NCBI GenBank assembly: GCA_964650945.1
Contig: CAZYXU010000001.1
Coordinates: 34,611 to 98,610, forward strand
Direction: 5' to 3'
DNA: 64,000 bases
Origin: JAXGPF01 sp964650945
GTDB taxonomy: Bacteria > Verrucomicrobiota > Kiritimatiellia > JAAZAB01
Shown: piece by piece, positions 30,489-39,439 of the stretch
How the letters are laid out: every line of letters starts with the position of its first letter
Position numbering within the stretch: position 1 is the stretch's first letter
Program-made: the position numbers and the translations under genes
Notes under the pieces: generated by a model
The model's input: only the letters and a program-made list of their open reading frames with translations
Told to the model about the DNA's origin: nothing
The model's database searches: none

Positions 30489-31493
30489 ATGAGTAAAATA
30501 GCCATTCACGGATTCGGTCGTATCGGGCGCTCCACACTGAAGGCGGCCCTCAAGCGGAACCTCTTTGTGCCTGTCGCCATTTCCGACATCAAGGACTTGC
30601 CGACACTGGCCGCGCTGTTCGAGGCGGACTCCAATTACGGCCGCTGGAGCGAAGCCGTTACCACGAAGGACGGACACCTCGGGATCGCATCGCGCTCGGT
30701 GCAGTACATCGACGCAACCAAGTCGTTGCCGGACTGGGGCGCCTTGGGCGTCGAGCTGGTGATTGACTGTACCGGACGGGCAACGACCCGGGCCGGCGCC
30801 CAGGCTCATCTCGACCGCGGGGCCAAGCGCGTCCTGATCAGCGCGGCAAGCAAGACGCAGCAGGATGCAGACGCCGTCCTGCTGCCCGGGATCAATCTGG
30901 ACCAGTTCGATCCGCTGCGGCACCGCATTGTGAGCATGGCGAGTTGCACGACCAACGCCCTGGCGCCCGTGATCAAGGTGCTGCTGGACAATTTCGGGAT
31001 CAAGTGCGGTTTCTTCTCGACCGTGCATGCCTACACGAACACCCAGGCGCTCACGGACCAACCCATGCGCGACCGCCGCGATTCATGGGCCGCCGCCGAG
31101 AACATCATCCCCTCGTCTTCGGGCGCAGCGCGGGCCCTGCAGTTCATCTGGCCGGGGTTGACCATCACGGGGAAATCGTACCGCGTGCCGGTGCGCACCG
31201 TGAGCATCGCCGAGGTGAATGCGGTAACCGCACGGGCCGCCGGCGCGGAAGAAGTCAAGGCGCTGTTCCGGGAGGCGGCCGCAAGCGGCCCGATGAAGGG
31301 TATCGTGGATGTGCTGGAGCAGGAATGGGCGTCTTCCCGGATTATTGGCGACGAGCACTCATCCATCATTGACCTGCCCCTGGTGCAAGTACTCGGCGGC
31401 ACACTGGTATCAGTGGCGGCCTGGTATGACAACGAGATGGGATACGCCACTCGACTGGCCGAGGCGGCAGCCTGCTTGACCGCCGGCCGATGA
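30489..31493 (+). CDS. gap: Glyceraldehyde-3-phosphate dehydrogenase, type I
   Basis: Oxidises glyceraldehyde-3-phosphate to 1,3-bisphosphoglycerate in glycolysis. 334 residues. NAD-binding start KIAIHGFGRIGR, active site MASCTTNALAP with the catalytic Cys, HAYTNTQALTD with the catalytic His, GAARAL, and the C-terminal WYDNEMGYATRL. Length and motifs are complete. It lies among accessory genes, 14 bp after the truncated toxin, and could be a second copy acquired with the island or the resident gene beside an insertion. AAGGAGG lies 6-8 nt before its ATG. Confidence 0.93.
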   Translation: MSKIAIHGFGRIGRSTLKAALKRNLFVPVAISDIKDLPTLAALFEADSNYGRWSEAVTTKDGHLGIASRSVQYIDATKSLPDWGALGVELVIDCTGRATTRAGAQAHLDRGAKRVLISAASKTQQDADAVLLPGINLDQFDPLRHRIVSMASCTTNALAPVIKVLLDNFGIKCGFFSTVHAYTNTQALTDQPMRDRRDSWAAAENIIPSSSGAARALQFIWPGLTITGKSYRVPVRTVSIAEVNAVTARAAGAEEVKALFREAAASGPMKGIVDVLEQEWASSRIIGDEHSSIIDLPLVQVLGGTLVSVAAWYDNEMGYATRLAEAAACLTAGR

Positions 31494-31500
31494 CACTGCC

Positions 31501-31626
31501 GCCTTGCTCAACAACTGCCTGGATATTTCCGGAACGCTGGCGAGGCAGTCACCGGAATTTGAACGGGATTTACAGGATTACCTATTCGCTCTGAAAGAAA
31601 GATTTGATTTCAGCGGTCTTTTATGA
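31501..31626 (+). pseudogene. Open fragment resembling a gene 3' end, no start
   Basis: A frame with no start codon reads ALLNNCLDISGTLARQ then SPEFERDLQDYLFALKERFD and FSGLL before a stop. The amphipathic, codon-like pattern looks like a protein C-terminus left after deletion. I do not recognise a family. It begins in the last codons of gap in another frame. Confidence 0.25.
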
Positions 31627-31756
31627 ATATTATGTACTAGGTGAAAATATGCGTGCGAGGGGTCGCTGCAAGGGGGCGGTCCCATAAAATGATGATCATG
31701 GCATGAAGGTGGTGGGCAGGTCAGGCATCGGAATTATGACAGGATTTACAGGATTA
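31566..31756. repeat. 15-bp exact direct repeat flanking a gene-free 161 bp
   Basis: GGATTTACAGGATTA occurs at 31566-31580 and again at 31742-31756. The stretch between them has no gene. The second copy ends 4 bp before the PIN gene start. It may be a dispersed short repeat or the trace of a deletion or insertion between direct repeats. Confidence 0.5.
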
Positions 31757-31760
31757 AAAA

Positions 31761-32192
31761 ATGTTGATTTATCTGGATACATGCTGTTTTAACCGTCCGT
31801 ATGATGACCAGATGCAGATAAATGTCAGGCTGGAGACGGAAGCCAAGTTGTCCATTCAGGAACATGTGAAGCGAGGTAACCTGGATTTAGCTTGGTCGTT
31901 CATTTTGGATTATGAAATTGCCCAAAATCCCTTTCCGGAACGCCGGCTTGCAATCCATGATTGGCGTGGTTATGCGTGCAGGGATGTTGCGCAATCGGCC
32001 AAAATTGTTCATCAGGCAAAAATACTGTCTGAACAGTTGATTCAAACATTTGATGCGTTGCATGTCGCTTGCGCGATGCAAGCTGGTTGTCAATATTTCA
32101 TAACTGCCGACAAACGCTTGATTCAAAGATTGAAACATAATAAGGTAATCCATGTTGTTAATCCCGTCAGATTTGTCATGGAGGTGCTATAA
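31761..32192 (+). CDS. PIN-domain protein
   Basis: A 143-residue PIN nuclease-fold protein. MLIYLDTCCFNRPYDDQ gives the first acidic residue (Asp6), the middle has a long helix, and FDALHVACAMQAGCQYFITADKRLI carries the remaining acidic residues and the last strand typical of PIN toxins. Its sequence is clearly lower in GC than neighbouring core genes. The stop codon overlaps the start of the next small gene (TAATG). There is no strong ribosome site. It is a different subtype from the PIN gene near 25.6 kb but has the same toxin-first order. Confidence 0.82.
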   Translation: MLIYLDTCCFNRPYDDQMQINVRLETEAKLSIQEHVKRGNLDLAWSFILDYEIAQNPFPERRLAIHDWRGYACRDVAQSAKIVHQAKILSEQLIQTFDALHVACAMQAGCQYFITADKRLIQRLKHNKVIHVVNPVRFVMEVL

Positions 32193-32440
32193 TGATCAGC
32201 GATACGCAAATACGTATTAAGGGCATGCAGGCGCTTACGGGCACTTTGGGTGATATCCAGGCGGAAAGGTTTATTACGCTTATGATTCGCGAACCATTTG
32301 ATTACACCGAATGGCGACGTGATTTGTGGCAAGGTAAAAGCGTGGAAGAAATAAGCAATGAAGCCATGCGATACCGACGCACACACCGTTTGCGTAAAAT
32401 CGGGTCCGCCAGGAAGACCGCAACTAAACGCAATAAATAA
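32192..32440 (+). CDS. Small protein paired with PIN gene (antitoxin candidate)
   Basis: An 82-residue basic protein: MISDTQIRIKGMQALTGTLG, then DIQAERFITLMIREPFDYTEWRRDLW, and a Lys/Arg-rich tail. Its first base is the last base of the PIN gene stop, so the pair is coupled. The short N-terminal region followed by a helix and basic tail suits an antitoxin, but the family is not recognised. GC content is low, as in the PIN gene. Confidence 0.65.
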   Translation: MISDTQIRIKGMQALTGTLGDIQAERFITLMIREPFDYTEWRRDLWQGKSVEEISNEAMRYRRTHRLRKIGSARKTATKRNK

Positions 32441-32443
32441 CTC

Positions 32444-32503
32444 ATGCTCGCAAAAATCCATAGCGGCGCGGTGTACGGTGTTGACGCATCCCTCCTTCGC
32501 TGA
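32444..32503 (+). pseudogene. 5' fragment of a second comM/yifB gene
   Basis: The frame reads MLAKIHSGAVYGVDA, then SLLR and stop. The first 15 residues match the start of the intact gene at 32545 (MLANVHSGAVYGVDA) except KI for NV, yet nearly every third codon position differs. The match stops exactly where a hairpin repeat begins at about 32489. It is therefore not a recent copy but a remnant of a diverged homologue. Confidence 0.6.
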
Positions 32504-32515
32504 AGCTACGGAGGG
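32490..32515. repeat. Short hairpin repeat interrupting the comM fragment
   Basis: CCCTCC (32490-32495) pairs with GGAGGG (32510-32515) around a partly paired centre TTCGCTGAAGCTAC. It resembles a small REP-like element. It lies precisely at the point where similarity to comM ends. Confidence 0.5.
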
Positions 32516-32544
32516 CGAGACGCGGTGTTTTGAGCAGAATCATT

Positions 32545-34080
32545 ATGCTTGCCAATGTTCATAGTGGCGCCGTTTATGGCGTCGATGCTTATGCCGTGGA
32601 GATTGAGGTTAACTCCGGCCATGGCGATCCGCAGACGGTGATCGTGGGGCTGCCCGACGCCGCCGTGAAGGAATCGAAGGACCGGGTCCACACCGCCATC
32701 ATCAATTCCGGATTCGAGATGCCGAAGGGGCGGCTGACGGTCAACCTGGCGCCGGCGGATGTGAAGAAGGAAGGGCCGAGTTTCGACTTGCCGATTGCCC
32801 TGGGCGTGCTGGCGACGGAGGGCGAGGTACCGGCCGGCGTCCTGGAGCAATTTGCCCTGGTGGGCGAATTGGCTTTAAGCGGGGAAGTCCGCCGGGTGCG
32901 CGGCATCTTGCCGATCACCCTGGCCATGCGGGATGCCGGGCGGCGGGCGATCATCGTGCCGCAGGACAATGCCGAGGAGGCGGCGGTGGTGGATGGGATT
33001 GACGTGTATCCCGTCAACTCCCTGCGCCAGGCGGTGGAACTGCTGGCCGGGCGCGGTCTTGATAAGCCGTGCAAGGTTGACATTGAAAAGGCGTTCGAAT
33101 CGCACCTGGCGTACGAGGAGGATTTTTCGGACATCAAGGGGCAGGAGCAGGCCAAGCGCGCGGTGGAAGTGGCGGTGGCCGGCGGCCACAACATTTTATT
33201 CATCGGGCCGCCGGGCACGGGTAAAACCATGCTGGCCCGGCGCATTCCCTCGATTCTGCCGCTGTTGACCCTGCCGGAGGCGCTGGAGGCGACCAAGATC
33301 CACAGCGTGGCCGGCGCCCTGCCTCCGCACCAGGCGCTCCTGACGCGCCGGCCGTTCCGCACCCCGCACCACACGGTTTCCGATGCCGGGCTGTTGGGCG
33401 GCGGCGCGCATCCGGCGCCGGGCGAGGTCAGCCTGGCGCATGGCGGCGTGCTTTTCCTGGACGAGTTGCCGGAATTCCACCGCAACGTGCTGGAAGTGTT
33501 GCGCCAGCCGCTGGAGGATGGGATGGTGACGATCGCGCGGGCGGCGGCCAGTGTGGCCTTCCCCTGCCGGTTCATGCTGGTGGCGGCGATGAATCCCTGC
33601 CCCTGCGGCTATCTCAACGACCGCCGGCATGAGTGCCGCTGTACGCCGCTGCAAATCCAGCGTTACCGCAACAAGATTTCGGGTCCGTTGCTGGACCGGA
33701 TTGACATCCATATCGAAGTGCCGTCGGTGCGCTACCAGGACCTGGCGGCGCCGCCGGCCGGCGAAAAGTCCTTCGCGGTCCGCCAGCGGGTGATGGCGGC
33801 GCGCGCGCGGCAGCAGGCGCGGTTTGCGCCGGCGCGCAAGACGCATTGCAATGCGGAAATGCGCGCCCGCGACATCCATAAGCATTGCGCGCTCGACGCC
33901 GCCTCCCAGCAATTGCTCAAAACCGCGATCACGGAATTGAATTTCAGCGCCCGGGCCTACGACCGCATCCTCAAGGTCGCGCGCACCATCGCCGACCTGG
34001 AAGGCGCGGAAAACATCCAGTCGCAGCATGTCTCCGAGGCGATTCAGTACCGGACACTCGACCGGCAGTTCTGGGTTTAA
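32545..34080 (+). CDS. comM: ComM/YifB-family Mg-chelatase-like AAA+ ATPase
   Basis: A 511-residue hexameric helicase-like protein; ComM drives branch migration in natural transformation. The N-terminal Lon-like domain begins MLANVHSGAVYGVDAYAVEIEV. The AAA+ domain has Walker A FIGPPGTGKTMLARR, Walker B LFLDELPEF with HRNVLEVLRQPLEDG, and the Cys motif NPCPCGYLNDRRHECRCT. The C-terminal Mg_chelatase_C domain has FSARAYDRILKVARTIADL. The start at 32545 is set by similarity. A remnant of another comM start lies 100 bp upstream. Confidence 0.93.
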   Translation: MLANVHSGAVYGVDAYAVEIEVNSGHGDPQTVIVGLPDAAVKESKDRVHTAIINSGFEMPKGRLTVNLAPADVKKEGPSFDLPIALGVLATEGEVPAGVLEQFALVGELALSGEVRRVRGILPITLAMRDAGRRAIIVPQDNAEEAAVVDGIDVYPVNSLRQAVELLAGRGLDKPCKVDIEKAFESHLAYEEDFSDIKGQEQAKRAVEVAVAGGHNILFIGPPGTGKTMLARRIPSILPLLTLPEALEATKIHSVAGALPPHQALLTRRPFRTPHHTVSDAGLLGGGAHPAPGEVSLAHGGVLFLDELPEFHRNVLEVLRQPLEDGMVTIARAAASVAFPCRFMLVAAMNPCPCGYLNDRRHECRCTPLQIQRYRNKISGPLLDRIDIHIEVPSVRYQDLAAPPAGEKSFAVRQRVMAARARQQARFAPARKTHCNAEMRARDIHKHCALDAASQQLLKTAITELNFSARAYDRILKVARTIADLEGAENIQSQHVSEAIQYRTLDRQFWV

Positions 34081-34120
34081 CCGGGCCGGGCCGGAAGCGG
34101 AATGGACAGGAATATAAAAT

Positions 34121-35302
34121 ATGAGTAAGCAATCGCAAGGTTTGCATCCCGGAATACACGCGGCGCTTCAAAAGGAAGCCGCCGACCTCAAGCAACTGGC
34201 TTTGGACATCCATGCCCGTCCGGAAACCGGCGGCCGGGAAGCCTACGCCTGCCGCCGGCAAGTGACGTTGCTGCGCCGCTGGGGATTTCGCGTGACGACC
34301 CCCTTCGCCAAACTGCCGACCGCCTACCGCGCCAGTTATGGACAGGGCCGGCCGGTATTCTGCCTGATGGCGGAATATGACGCCTTGGAGGGGCTGGGCC
34401 ATGGCTGCGGCCATAATCTGATCGCCGCCGCCGCGCTGGGCGCCGGACGGGCGCTCGGCTTGGCCTTGCGCGCCGGCCGCATCCCCGGCACGCTGCTGGT
34501 CATTGGCACGCCGGCCGAGGAAACGACGGGCGGCAAGGTGCAGATGATTGCCGCCGGCGCGCTGCACGGCGTGGATGCGGCGTTGATGGCGCATCCCCAA
34601 TGGCGGACCACGCCGGATGGCGGCGGCACGGCGCTGGCGCGTTACCGGATCAAATTTCACGGCAAGGCGGCGCATGCGGCGGCCCAGCCGGAATTGGGAC
34701 GCAACGCCCTGGACGCCGTGATGCTGTTGTTCCAGGGCGTCAATGCCTGGCGTCAACAACTGCCGGAAACCAGCCGCGTGCATGGCATTGTCACCGACGG
34801 CGGGGCGGCGCCCAATATCATCCCCGATTTGGCCGCCGCTTACTTTTTCCTGCGTTCTACCGACGATGCCTTCCTGCGAACCATGCGGCGGACATTTATC
34901 GATATTGCCCGGGGCGCCGCGCTGATGACCGGCACGCGCCTGGAAGTCGGGGAAACGGACACCCCCTACCGCGCGCGCCGGCTGAACCGGCCGCTGAATG
35001 ACGCCTACCTGGAATATGCCGCGGCGCTGGGCCTTAATCCCGTGATTCCCAAGGTGCCCGGCCGCGGGTCCACGGATTTTGGCGATGTTTCCCGGGCGAT
35101 TCCCGGCGCCCATGTTTACTTCGGGATTGCGCGCCGGAAAATCCCCGCCCATTCGGTGGCCATGCGGGATGCCGCCAAAAGCGCTTTCGGCCTGGAACGG
35201 ATGCTGCGCGCCGCCGAGGCCCTCGCCAATATCGGGTATCGTTTTTTTTCCGAGCCGGAATTCCGCAAAAATGTAGCGCGCGATTTCAAGCATCCGGAGT
35301 GA
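34121..35302 (+). CDS. M20-family amidohydrolase
   Basis: A 393-residue zinc peptidase/amidohydrolase of the AbgB-like M20D group. Metal-binding and catalytic motifs: AEYDALEGLGHGCGHNLIAAAALGAG, GTPAEETTGGKVQMI, an inserted dimerisation domain with FHGKAAHAAAQPELGRNALDAV, and a final GSTDFGDVSRAIPGAH. Members cleave an acyl or amide bond from amino acids or p-aminobenzoyl-glutamate; the substrate is not readable here. There is no signal peptide. It follows comM by 40 bp on the same strand. Confidence 0.85.
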   Translation: MSKQSQGLHPGIHAALQKEAADLKQLALDIHARPETGGREAYACRRQVTLLRRWGFRVTTPFAKLPTAYRASYGQGRPVFCLMAEYDALEGLGHGCGHNLIAAAALGAGRALGLALRAGRIPGTLLVIGTPAEETTGGKVQMIAAGALHGVDAALMAHPQWRTTPDGGGTALARYRIKFHGKAAHAAAQPELGRNALDAVMLLFQGVNAWRQQLPETSRVHGIVTDGGAAPNIIPDLAAAYFFLRSTDDAFLRTMRRTFIDIARGAALMTGTRLEVGETDTPYRARRLNRPLNDAYLEYAAALGLNPVIPKVPGRGSTDFGDVSRAIPGAHVYFGIARRKIPAHSVAMRDAAKSAFGLERMLRAAEALANIGYRFFSEPEFRKNVARDFKHPE

Positions 35303-35356
35303 CGCGGATGACGAATGGCCGGATCACAGCGGCCGCCACATCTAGAATAGGATTAT

Positions 35357-37159
35357 ATGCGCCATCAGAAACGTTCGGTCGGAATCTTTGCCGGTTTCCA
35401 TCTTTGCCGCGCCTGGTTCGGCGCGCCGCTCTTAACGTTGCTGCTGGCGTCGGCCTGCGCCATGCCCGGCGCGCTCCCGGCCGCGGATGCGGTGATGAAA
35501 TTGAAAGTTGTCAACCAGAGCGGTTTTCCGGACGACCAGGTGTATTTCATAATGGTTTGCCAGGCTCCGCTCGGTTATTTCGATTTCCGCCAGCATGTCC
35601 TGGTGGCGACGCCTGTTTTCACGCTGGATGTCAATACCATGGCGGCCTCCCTGGCGCAAATCAGGCAATACAGCGGCGACGGCACGGCCACGATTTCCTG
35701 CCCGGCCATGGGCAGCACCCGGATTTATTTTGCCCTGGGCAAAAATTTCGATCAAATGGGCGGGTTCCCCGCGTCCGGACCGGAAAAGGGGTGGGGCAAC
35801 CTGGTGCCTTGGGCGATGTTCGAGTTCGATCTATCCAACCATGGGTTTGTGAACCAGAGCAATGTGGATTTCTTCAGCCTGGCTTACACCCTGGCCGCGA
35901 CCCGGAGTTCCGGCGAACACGTGACGGTGGGCATCACCACGCCATCCTCCACCATTTTCAGCGCGTTCGAGGCGATCCCGCTGCCGGCGGACAGCGGGCA
36001 GCAATCCGGCAACGCGCAAATTTTCAAATCGCTGATCGTCAAGGATGCCGCCGGCGCGGTGGTGCGGGTGATTGCCCCGAAAGCCGCCGCCCTGGGAGAT
36101 GTCGGCACCCCGGCCGCGCTGCCCCAGATGTTCACGCATTTTCTGCGCGATTATATCAACAATCATTGCTGGAAACCTAACCGCACCTTTTCCTTTTCCA
36201 GCAAAATTGCGGGAGACTCAAACACCTATTACGGCCGGGTCAGCGCCGATGGCCAGACTCTTTCGATTTATACCGATGCGGCGATGACCGTCCCGTATGC
36301 GCCGGTGCCGACCCTGCCCCGCCCGAGCAATGCCTGGGGGCATCCCGCTTTCAACGCCAACCCCGGTTTATGGCATAATGTCGGCGCCGCCGGCACGGCG
36401 CCGGACGCGATTGACTGGGGCTACCTGCTCTACGGGCAGGACGGCTATGTGTCCGGGCCGGGGGCGCACTGGCACCTTGATCCGGTGGCGATGGCCATCC
36501 CGGTTTCCATCACCCGCGGCGTCATGCATTATGACAACGGCACGACGGCTTGGAAAGACAGCACAAAATATTACAAAGGTCTGAACGGGGTGAGCGCGCC
36601 GGATCGTCCGATTTTTTATTACGGTGAAATCCTGCACCGGTTCGGCCTGGCCGGCCATGTTTACGCGCTCTCCTTCGATGATGTTTACGGCCATGATTCC
36701 GGCATCAGTTTCACCGACCCGAACGTCACGCTGACGCTCCATCCGTTCAGCGCGCCGCCGGCGCTCGGGCCGTGTATCCGGGCCAACGGCCGGCGCGGCA
36801 CGGTGGGGGTGGCTTATCCGGACAAGGTGGCGCTGACGGTGTCCATGCAGGCCGGGCAGTATGCCGGCGTCCCGGTGGATTGGTGGGTGCTGGCCATCCC
36901 GAGTTACGGGAGCGAGTGGTATTGCCTGCATTCGAACCTGCAATGGGCCGGGTTCCCCGCCGGCGACCTGGCCCGGTGCCATCCGGTTTACAGCGGCGCC
37001 CTGGGTAATATTGAGACACCCCTGACGGTGCTCCCTTCCACCGCCTTGCCGCGCGGGACGTACCACGTCTATTTTGCCGTGGATTATCCCATGGACGGCG
37101 TCTTGCATTATCCGGCCGGGTCCATGCTTTCCGACATGGTGACGGTGGTTGTGCAGTAA
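35357..37159 (+). CDS. GH64-like beta-1,3-glucanase with C-terminal shared module
   Basis: A 600-residue secreted protein. The N-terminus is a signal peptide (cut near residue 43, after PAAD). Residues about 48-460 resemble the thaumatin-like GH64 family: RIYFALGKNF, then GNLVPWAMFEFDLSNHGFVNQSNVDFFSLAY, which gives the two catalytic acids (Glu156 and Asp171, spaced as in GH64), then GDSNTYYG. It would cleave beta-1,3-glucan (laminarin) outside the cell. The last 130 residues (36767 onward) are the same module as at the end of the beta-lactamase-fold protein at 15.3-17.2 kb. GH64 assignment is from motifs only. Confidence 0.8.
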   Translation: MRHQKRSVGIFAGFHLCRAWFGAPLLTLLLASACAMPGALPAADAVMKLKVVNQSGFPDDQVYFIMVCQAPLGYFDFRQHVLVATPVFTLDVNTMAASLAQIRQYSGDGTATISCPAMGSTRIYFALGKNFDQMGGFPASGPEKGWGNLVPWAMFEFDLSNHGFVNQSNVDFFSLAYTLAATRSSGEHVTVGITTPSSTIFSAFEAIPLPADSGQQSGNAQIFKSLIVKDAAGAVVRVIAPKAAALGDVGTPAALPQMFTHFLRDYINNHCWKPNRTFSFSSKIAGDSNTYYGRVSADGQTLSIYTDAAMTVPYAPVPTLPRPSNAWGHPAFNANPGLWHNVGAAGTAPDAIDWGYLLYGQDGYVSGPGAHWHLDPVAMAIPVSITRGVMHYDNGTTAWKDSTKYYKGLNGVSAPDRPIFYYGEILHRFGLAGHVYALSFDDVYGHDSGISFTDPNVTLTLHPFSAPPALGPCIRANGRRGTVGVAYPDKVALTVSMQAGQYAGVPVDWWVLAIPSYGSEWYCLHSNLQWAGFPAGDLARCHPVYSGALGNIETPLTVLPSTALPRGTYHVYFAVDYPMDGVLHYPAGSMLSDMVTVVVQ

Positions 37160-37169
37160 GCGCGAGGGG

Positions 37170-37835
37170 TTATTGGAACTGTTTGGTGAAGTCGCTGAAT
37201 TGCGCTTTTAAACGCTCCAATTCATCGGTCATGACCGCGACACGGGCTTCCAAGGCGGCCAGGCGTTCATTTTCGGCCATGACGGCGATGCGGGCCGGCT
37301 CCAGGGGCGTTGGCGGCGCCTGGTGCTCTTCCGGAATGTCGCCGCAGAGCCTGTGCCCATAGCGTTCCTCCCGCTGCCCGGGCTGGCGGGGGAGTTTGGC
37401 GACCAGGCGGGCGCCTGCCGGGGCGGCCAGTTCGTTCAGCTCGGCTTCCACGGCGGCCGTCCCGTCAAACGGCGCCATGCGCGCGGCGCGGGTGCGCAGT
37501 TCCCCGATCGTCTGCGGCCCGCGGAGGAGCAATTCGCAGAGCAGGGCCAATTGCCGCGGGGTCAGCGCGAGCACGTCCGGGATGCTATGCCGGTATTTGA
37601 GCACGCGGCTGTTGGCGAGCGCGACGGATGCCGCCAGTTTTTTTTCACGGAGGCTGTCCAAGGCCCGGACGACTTCCTTTTCGTCGGTTTGGATGACGGG
37701 GTTGCGGTTGGATTTTTGATTGCAGGCAGCGGTCAGCGCCGCGAGCGTCAGCGGATAATATTCCGGCGTAGTGGCGGCCTTTTCAACCAGGCATCCCAGC
37801 ACGCGCGCTTCCAGTTGGCTCAAGATCATTTCCAT
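37170..37835 (-). CDS. yceH: YceH-family (UPF0502) protein
   Basis: About 221 residues with two winged-helix domains. LSQLEARVLGCLVEKAATTPEYYPLTLAALTAACNQKSNRNPV is the family signature, and LTPRQLALLCELLLRGPQTIGELRTRAARM is the second wing. A C-terminal coiled coil LAALEARVAVMTDELERLKAQF follows. The function is unknown. ATG 37835 has GGAG 6 nt upstream and is preferred over ATG 37841, which touches that site. It is convergent with the GH64-like gene, 10 bp apart. Confidence 0.88.
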   Translation of the reverse strand: MEMILSQLEARVLGCLVEKAATTPEYYPLTLAALTAACNQKSNRNPVIQTDEKEVVRALDSLREKKLAASVALANSRVLKYRHSIPDVLALTPRQLALLCELLLRGPQTIGELRTRAARMAPFDGTAAVEAELNELAAPAGARLVAKLPRQPGQREERYGHRLCGDIPEEHQAPPTPLEPARIAVMAENERLAALEARVAVMTDELERLKAQFSDFTKQFQ

Positions 37836-37858
37836 ATGCATCTCCGCTTGATGTCGCC

Positions 37859-38917
37859 TTAGGGCGTCGCCGACAACCCATCCATGAATTTTTGCGTGTT
37901 CCAGACGTAGCGCGCCAGCGCGGTTTCCCGCCCCTGCGCCCCCAGGCGCCGCCGCAGCGGCGCATCCGCGGCCAGCCTGCCCATGGCATCCGCCAAATCG
38001 TTCAGGTCCTGAAAAATCAACCCCCCGCCCTGGTCGAGTTTTTCCGCCAGCACCGGCAGGTTGCTGACAATCAAGGGCAGGCCGGTAAGCATGCCCTGCA
38101 CGGCGGCCTGGGAAAACGTTTCCCGCATGACGCGGTCATCGCGCGACGGCACGATCATCACATCCATCCGCCGCAGGAATTCCCCGACCTGGGCGTAAGG
38201 CTGCCAGGGATAAGCAATGATGCCGGCATCCGGGAACGCCGGGGGCTGCGCAAATCCCGCCAGGTGCAGGCGGCAATTTTCCTTGATCCCCGGCGGCAGG
38301 CGGCCAAAGGCCGCGACGGCCGCCGCGTGTCCTTTCCACGGCCGTTCCAGGTGGCCGACCACGCAGAAATTAACCATGGATTGCGGCGCGGCCGCTGCCG
38401 CCGGATGGAACAATTCCGCCTGGGTGATGCCGTATTCAACCTTCACGGCGGGGATGCCGCCGCGGGTGAAGTGGGCGGCAATCTGCCGGTTCACCGCCGT
38501 GACGCGCGCGGGCATGGCGCGCAGGGCGCGGATAAACCGCGCGCCTGGCTCGCGATGCGCAATCAGCGCCAGGCGCGGCGCCAGGCGCAGCCGGCGCAGT
38601 ATCCAGATGAGGGGGATCAGCCGGTCGCCGACATTGCCGAGCAGCGCCAGGTCAAACCGGCGCGCGCGCAGTTTCCACAGAACCGCCAGCCCGCCCGCGC
38701 TGTTGCTGAAATGCCCGGGCAGGCGGATAAATTCCAGCCGCCCGCTGCCGGCATGTTGCTTGAAAAGCGGTTCCCAGTCGCGGTGCGCCGGCACGGTCAC
38801 GGCGCAGCCCATGGCCGCCAGATCCTGCAGCAATGACAGGTTGAAAAGTTCCACCCCGCCGGGTGATTTTTTGACGGGATGCAGGAACACTTTTTCGATG
38901 AATAAAACGCTTTGCAT
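37859..38917 (-). CDS. GT4-family glycosyltransferase
   Basis: About 352 residues of the GT-B fold. The acceptor half begins SVLFIEKVFLHPVKKSPGGVELFNLSLL with the GG loop. The donor half has VVGHLERPWKGHAAAVAAFG, IIAYPWQPYAQVGEFLRRMDVMIVPSRDDRVMRETFSQAAVQGMLTGLPLIVSNL, in which Glu of RETFSQAAVQG is the usual donor-binding acid. No signal peptide or membrane segment is seen. The start at 38917 is set by similarity. It is upstream of yceH on the same strand, 23 bp away. The product is unknown. Confidence 0.85.
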   Translation of the reverse strand: MQSVLFIEKVFLHPVKKSPGGVELFNLSLLQDLAAMGCAVTVPAHRDWEPLFKQHAGSGRLEFIRLPGHFSNSAGGLAVLWKLRARRFDLALLGNVGDRLIPLIWILRRLRLAPRLALIAHREPGARFIRALRAMPARVTAVNRQIAAHFTRGGIPAVKVEYGITQAELFHPAAAAAPQSMVNFCVVGHLERPWKGHAAAVAAFGRLPPGIKENCRLHLAGFAQPPAFPDAGIIAYPWQPYAQVGEFLRRMDVMIVPSRDDRVMRETFSQAAVQGMLTGLPLIVSNLPVLAEKLDQGGGLIFQDLNDLADAMGRLAADAPLRRRLGAQGRETALARYVWNTQKFMDGLSATP

Positions 38918-39116
38918 CGCAGGCACTATGGAAACTGACCGCGGGTCTGTCAATCTTTATTTTGGCCGGAATCATTCCGGTTTCAAGAGGATGGCGCAAA
39001 AACTTCTGGATTTACAAGCCGGGATTTTGTATACTGCTTTCGTAAAAACAGCGAGCGTCCGGCGTTTTCACGGGTGGGGGAAATGCCGGCGCCGCCGCGC
39101 TAAAGGAGCGTCAAGC

Positions 39117-39305
39117 ATGAAAGCAAAAGTGGATGCAGATACTTGCACGGGTTGCGGACTGTGTGCGGATACCTGTCCCGATGTATTCGAAATGGATGAC
39201 GATGTGGCCAAGGTTAAAGTCGCGGTGGTGCCCAAGGAGGCGGAAGCTTCCTGCCGCGAAGCGGCGGAAGGCTGCCCGGTCGAAGCCATCTCCATTGAAG
39301 ATTAG
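39117..39305 (+). CDS. [4Fe-4S] ferredoxin
   Basis: A 62-residue soluble ferredoxin. The cluster ligands are CTGCGLCADTC at positions 10-20 and the distal Cys in GCPVEAI near 54, with one further cysteine in ASCREAA. The single CxxCxxC plus CP pattern means one 4Fe-4S cluster, as in Thermotoga/Desulfovibrio monocluster ferredoxins. AAAGGAG lies 7 nt before the ATG. It transfers electrons to an unknown partner. Confidence 0.92.
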   Translation: MKAKVDADTCTGCGLCADTCPDVFEMDDDVAKVKVAVVPKEAEASCREAAEGCPVEAISIED

Positions 39306-39439
39306 CGCGGATTGCATGGCAAGCCGGCCGCCGCGCGCCGAAACCGGCCCGGGGTTAAGCGCGGATGCGTCGCGGCTTGACATGCCGCGCGCGCTTCCGG
39401 CAAGATGCCGTCCGGGGGCGTTTTGTGGATTGGGCGCAA

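Noticed and set aside
22863..32540. Prophage or integrative element with integrase
   Set aside because: No integrase, recombinase, capsid or conjugation gene is present, and neither tRNA borders the island, so the transfer mechanism stays unknown.
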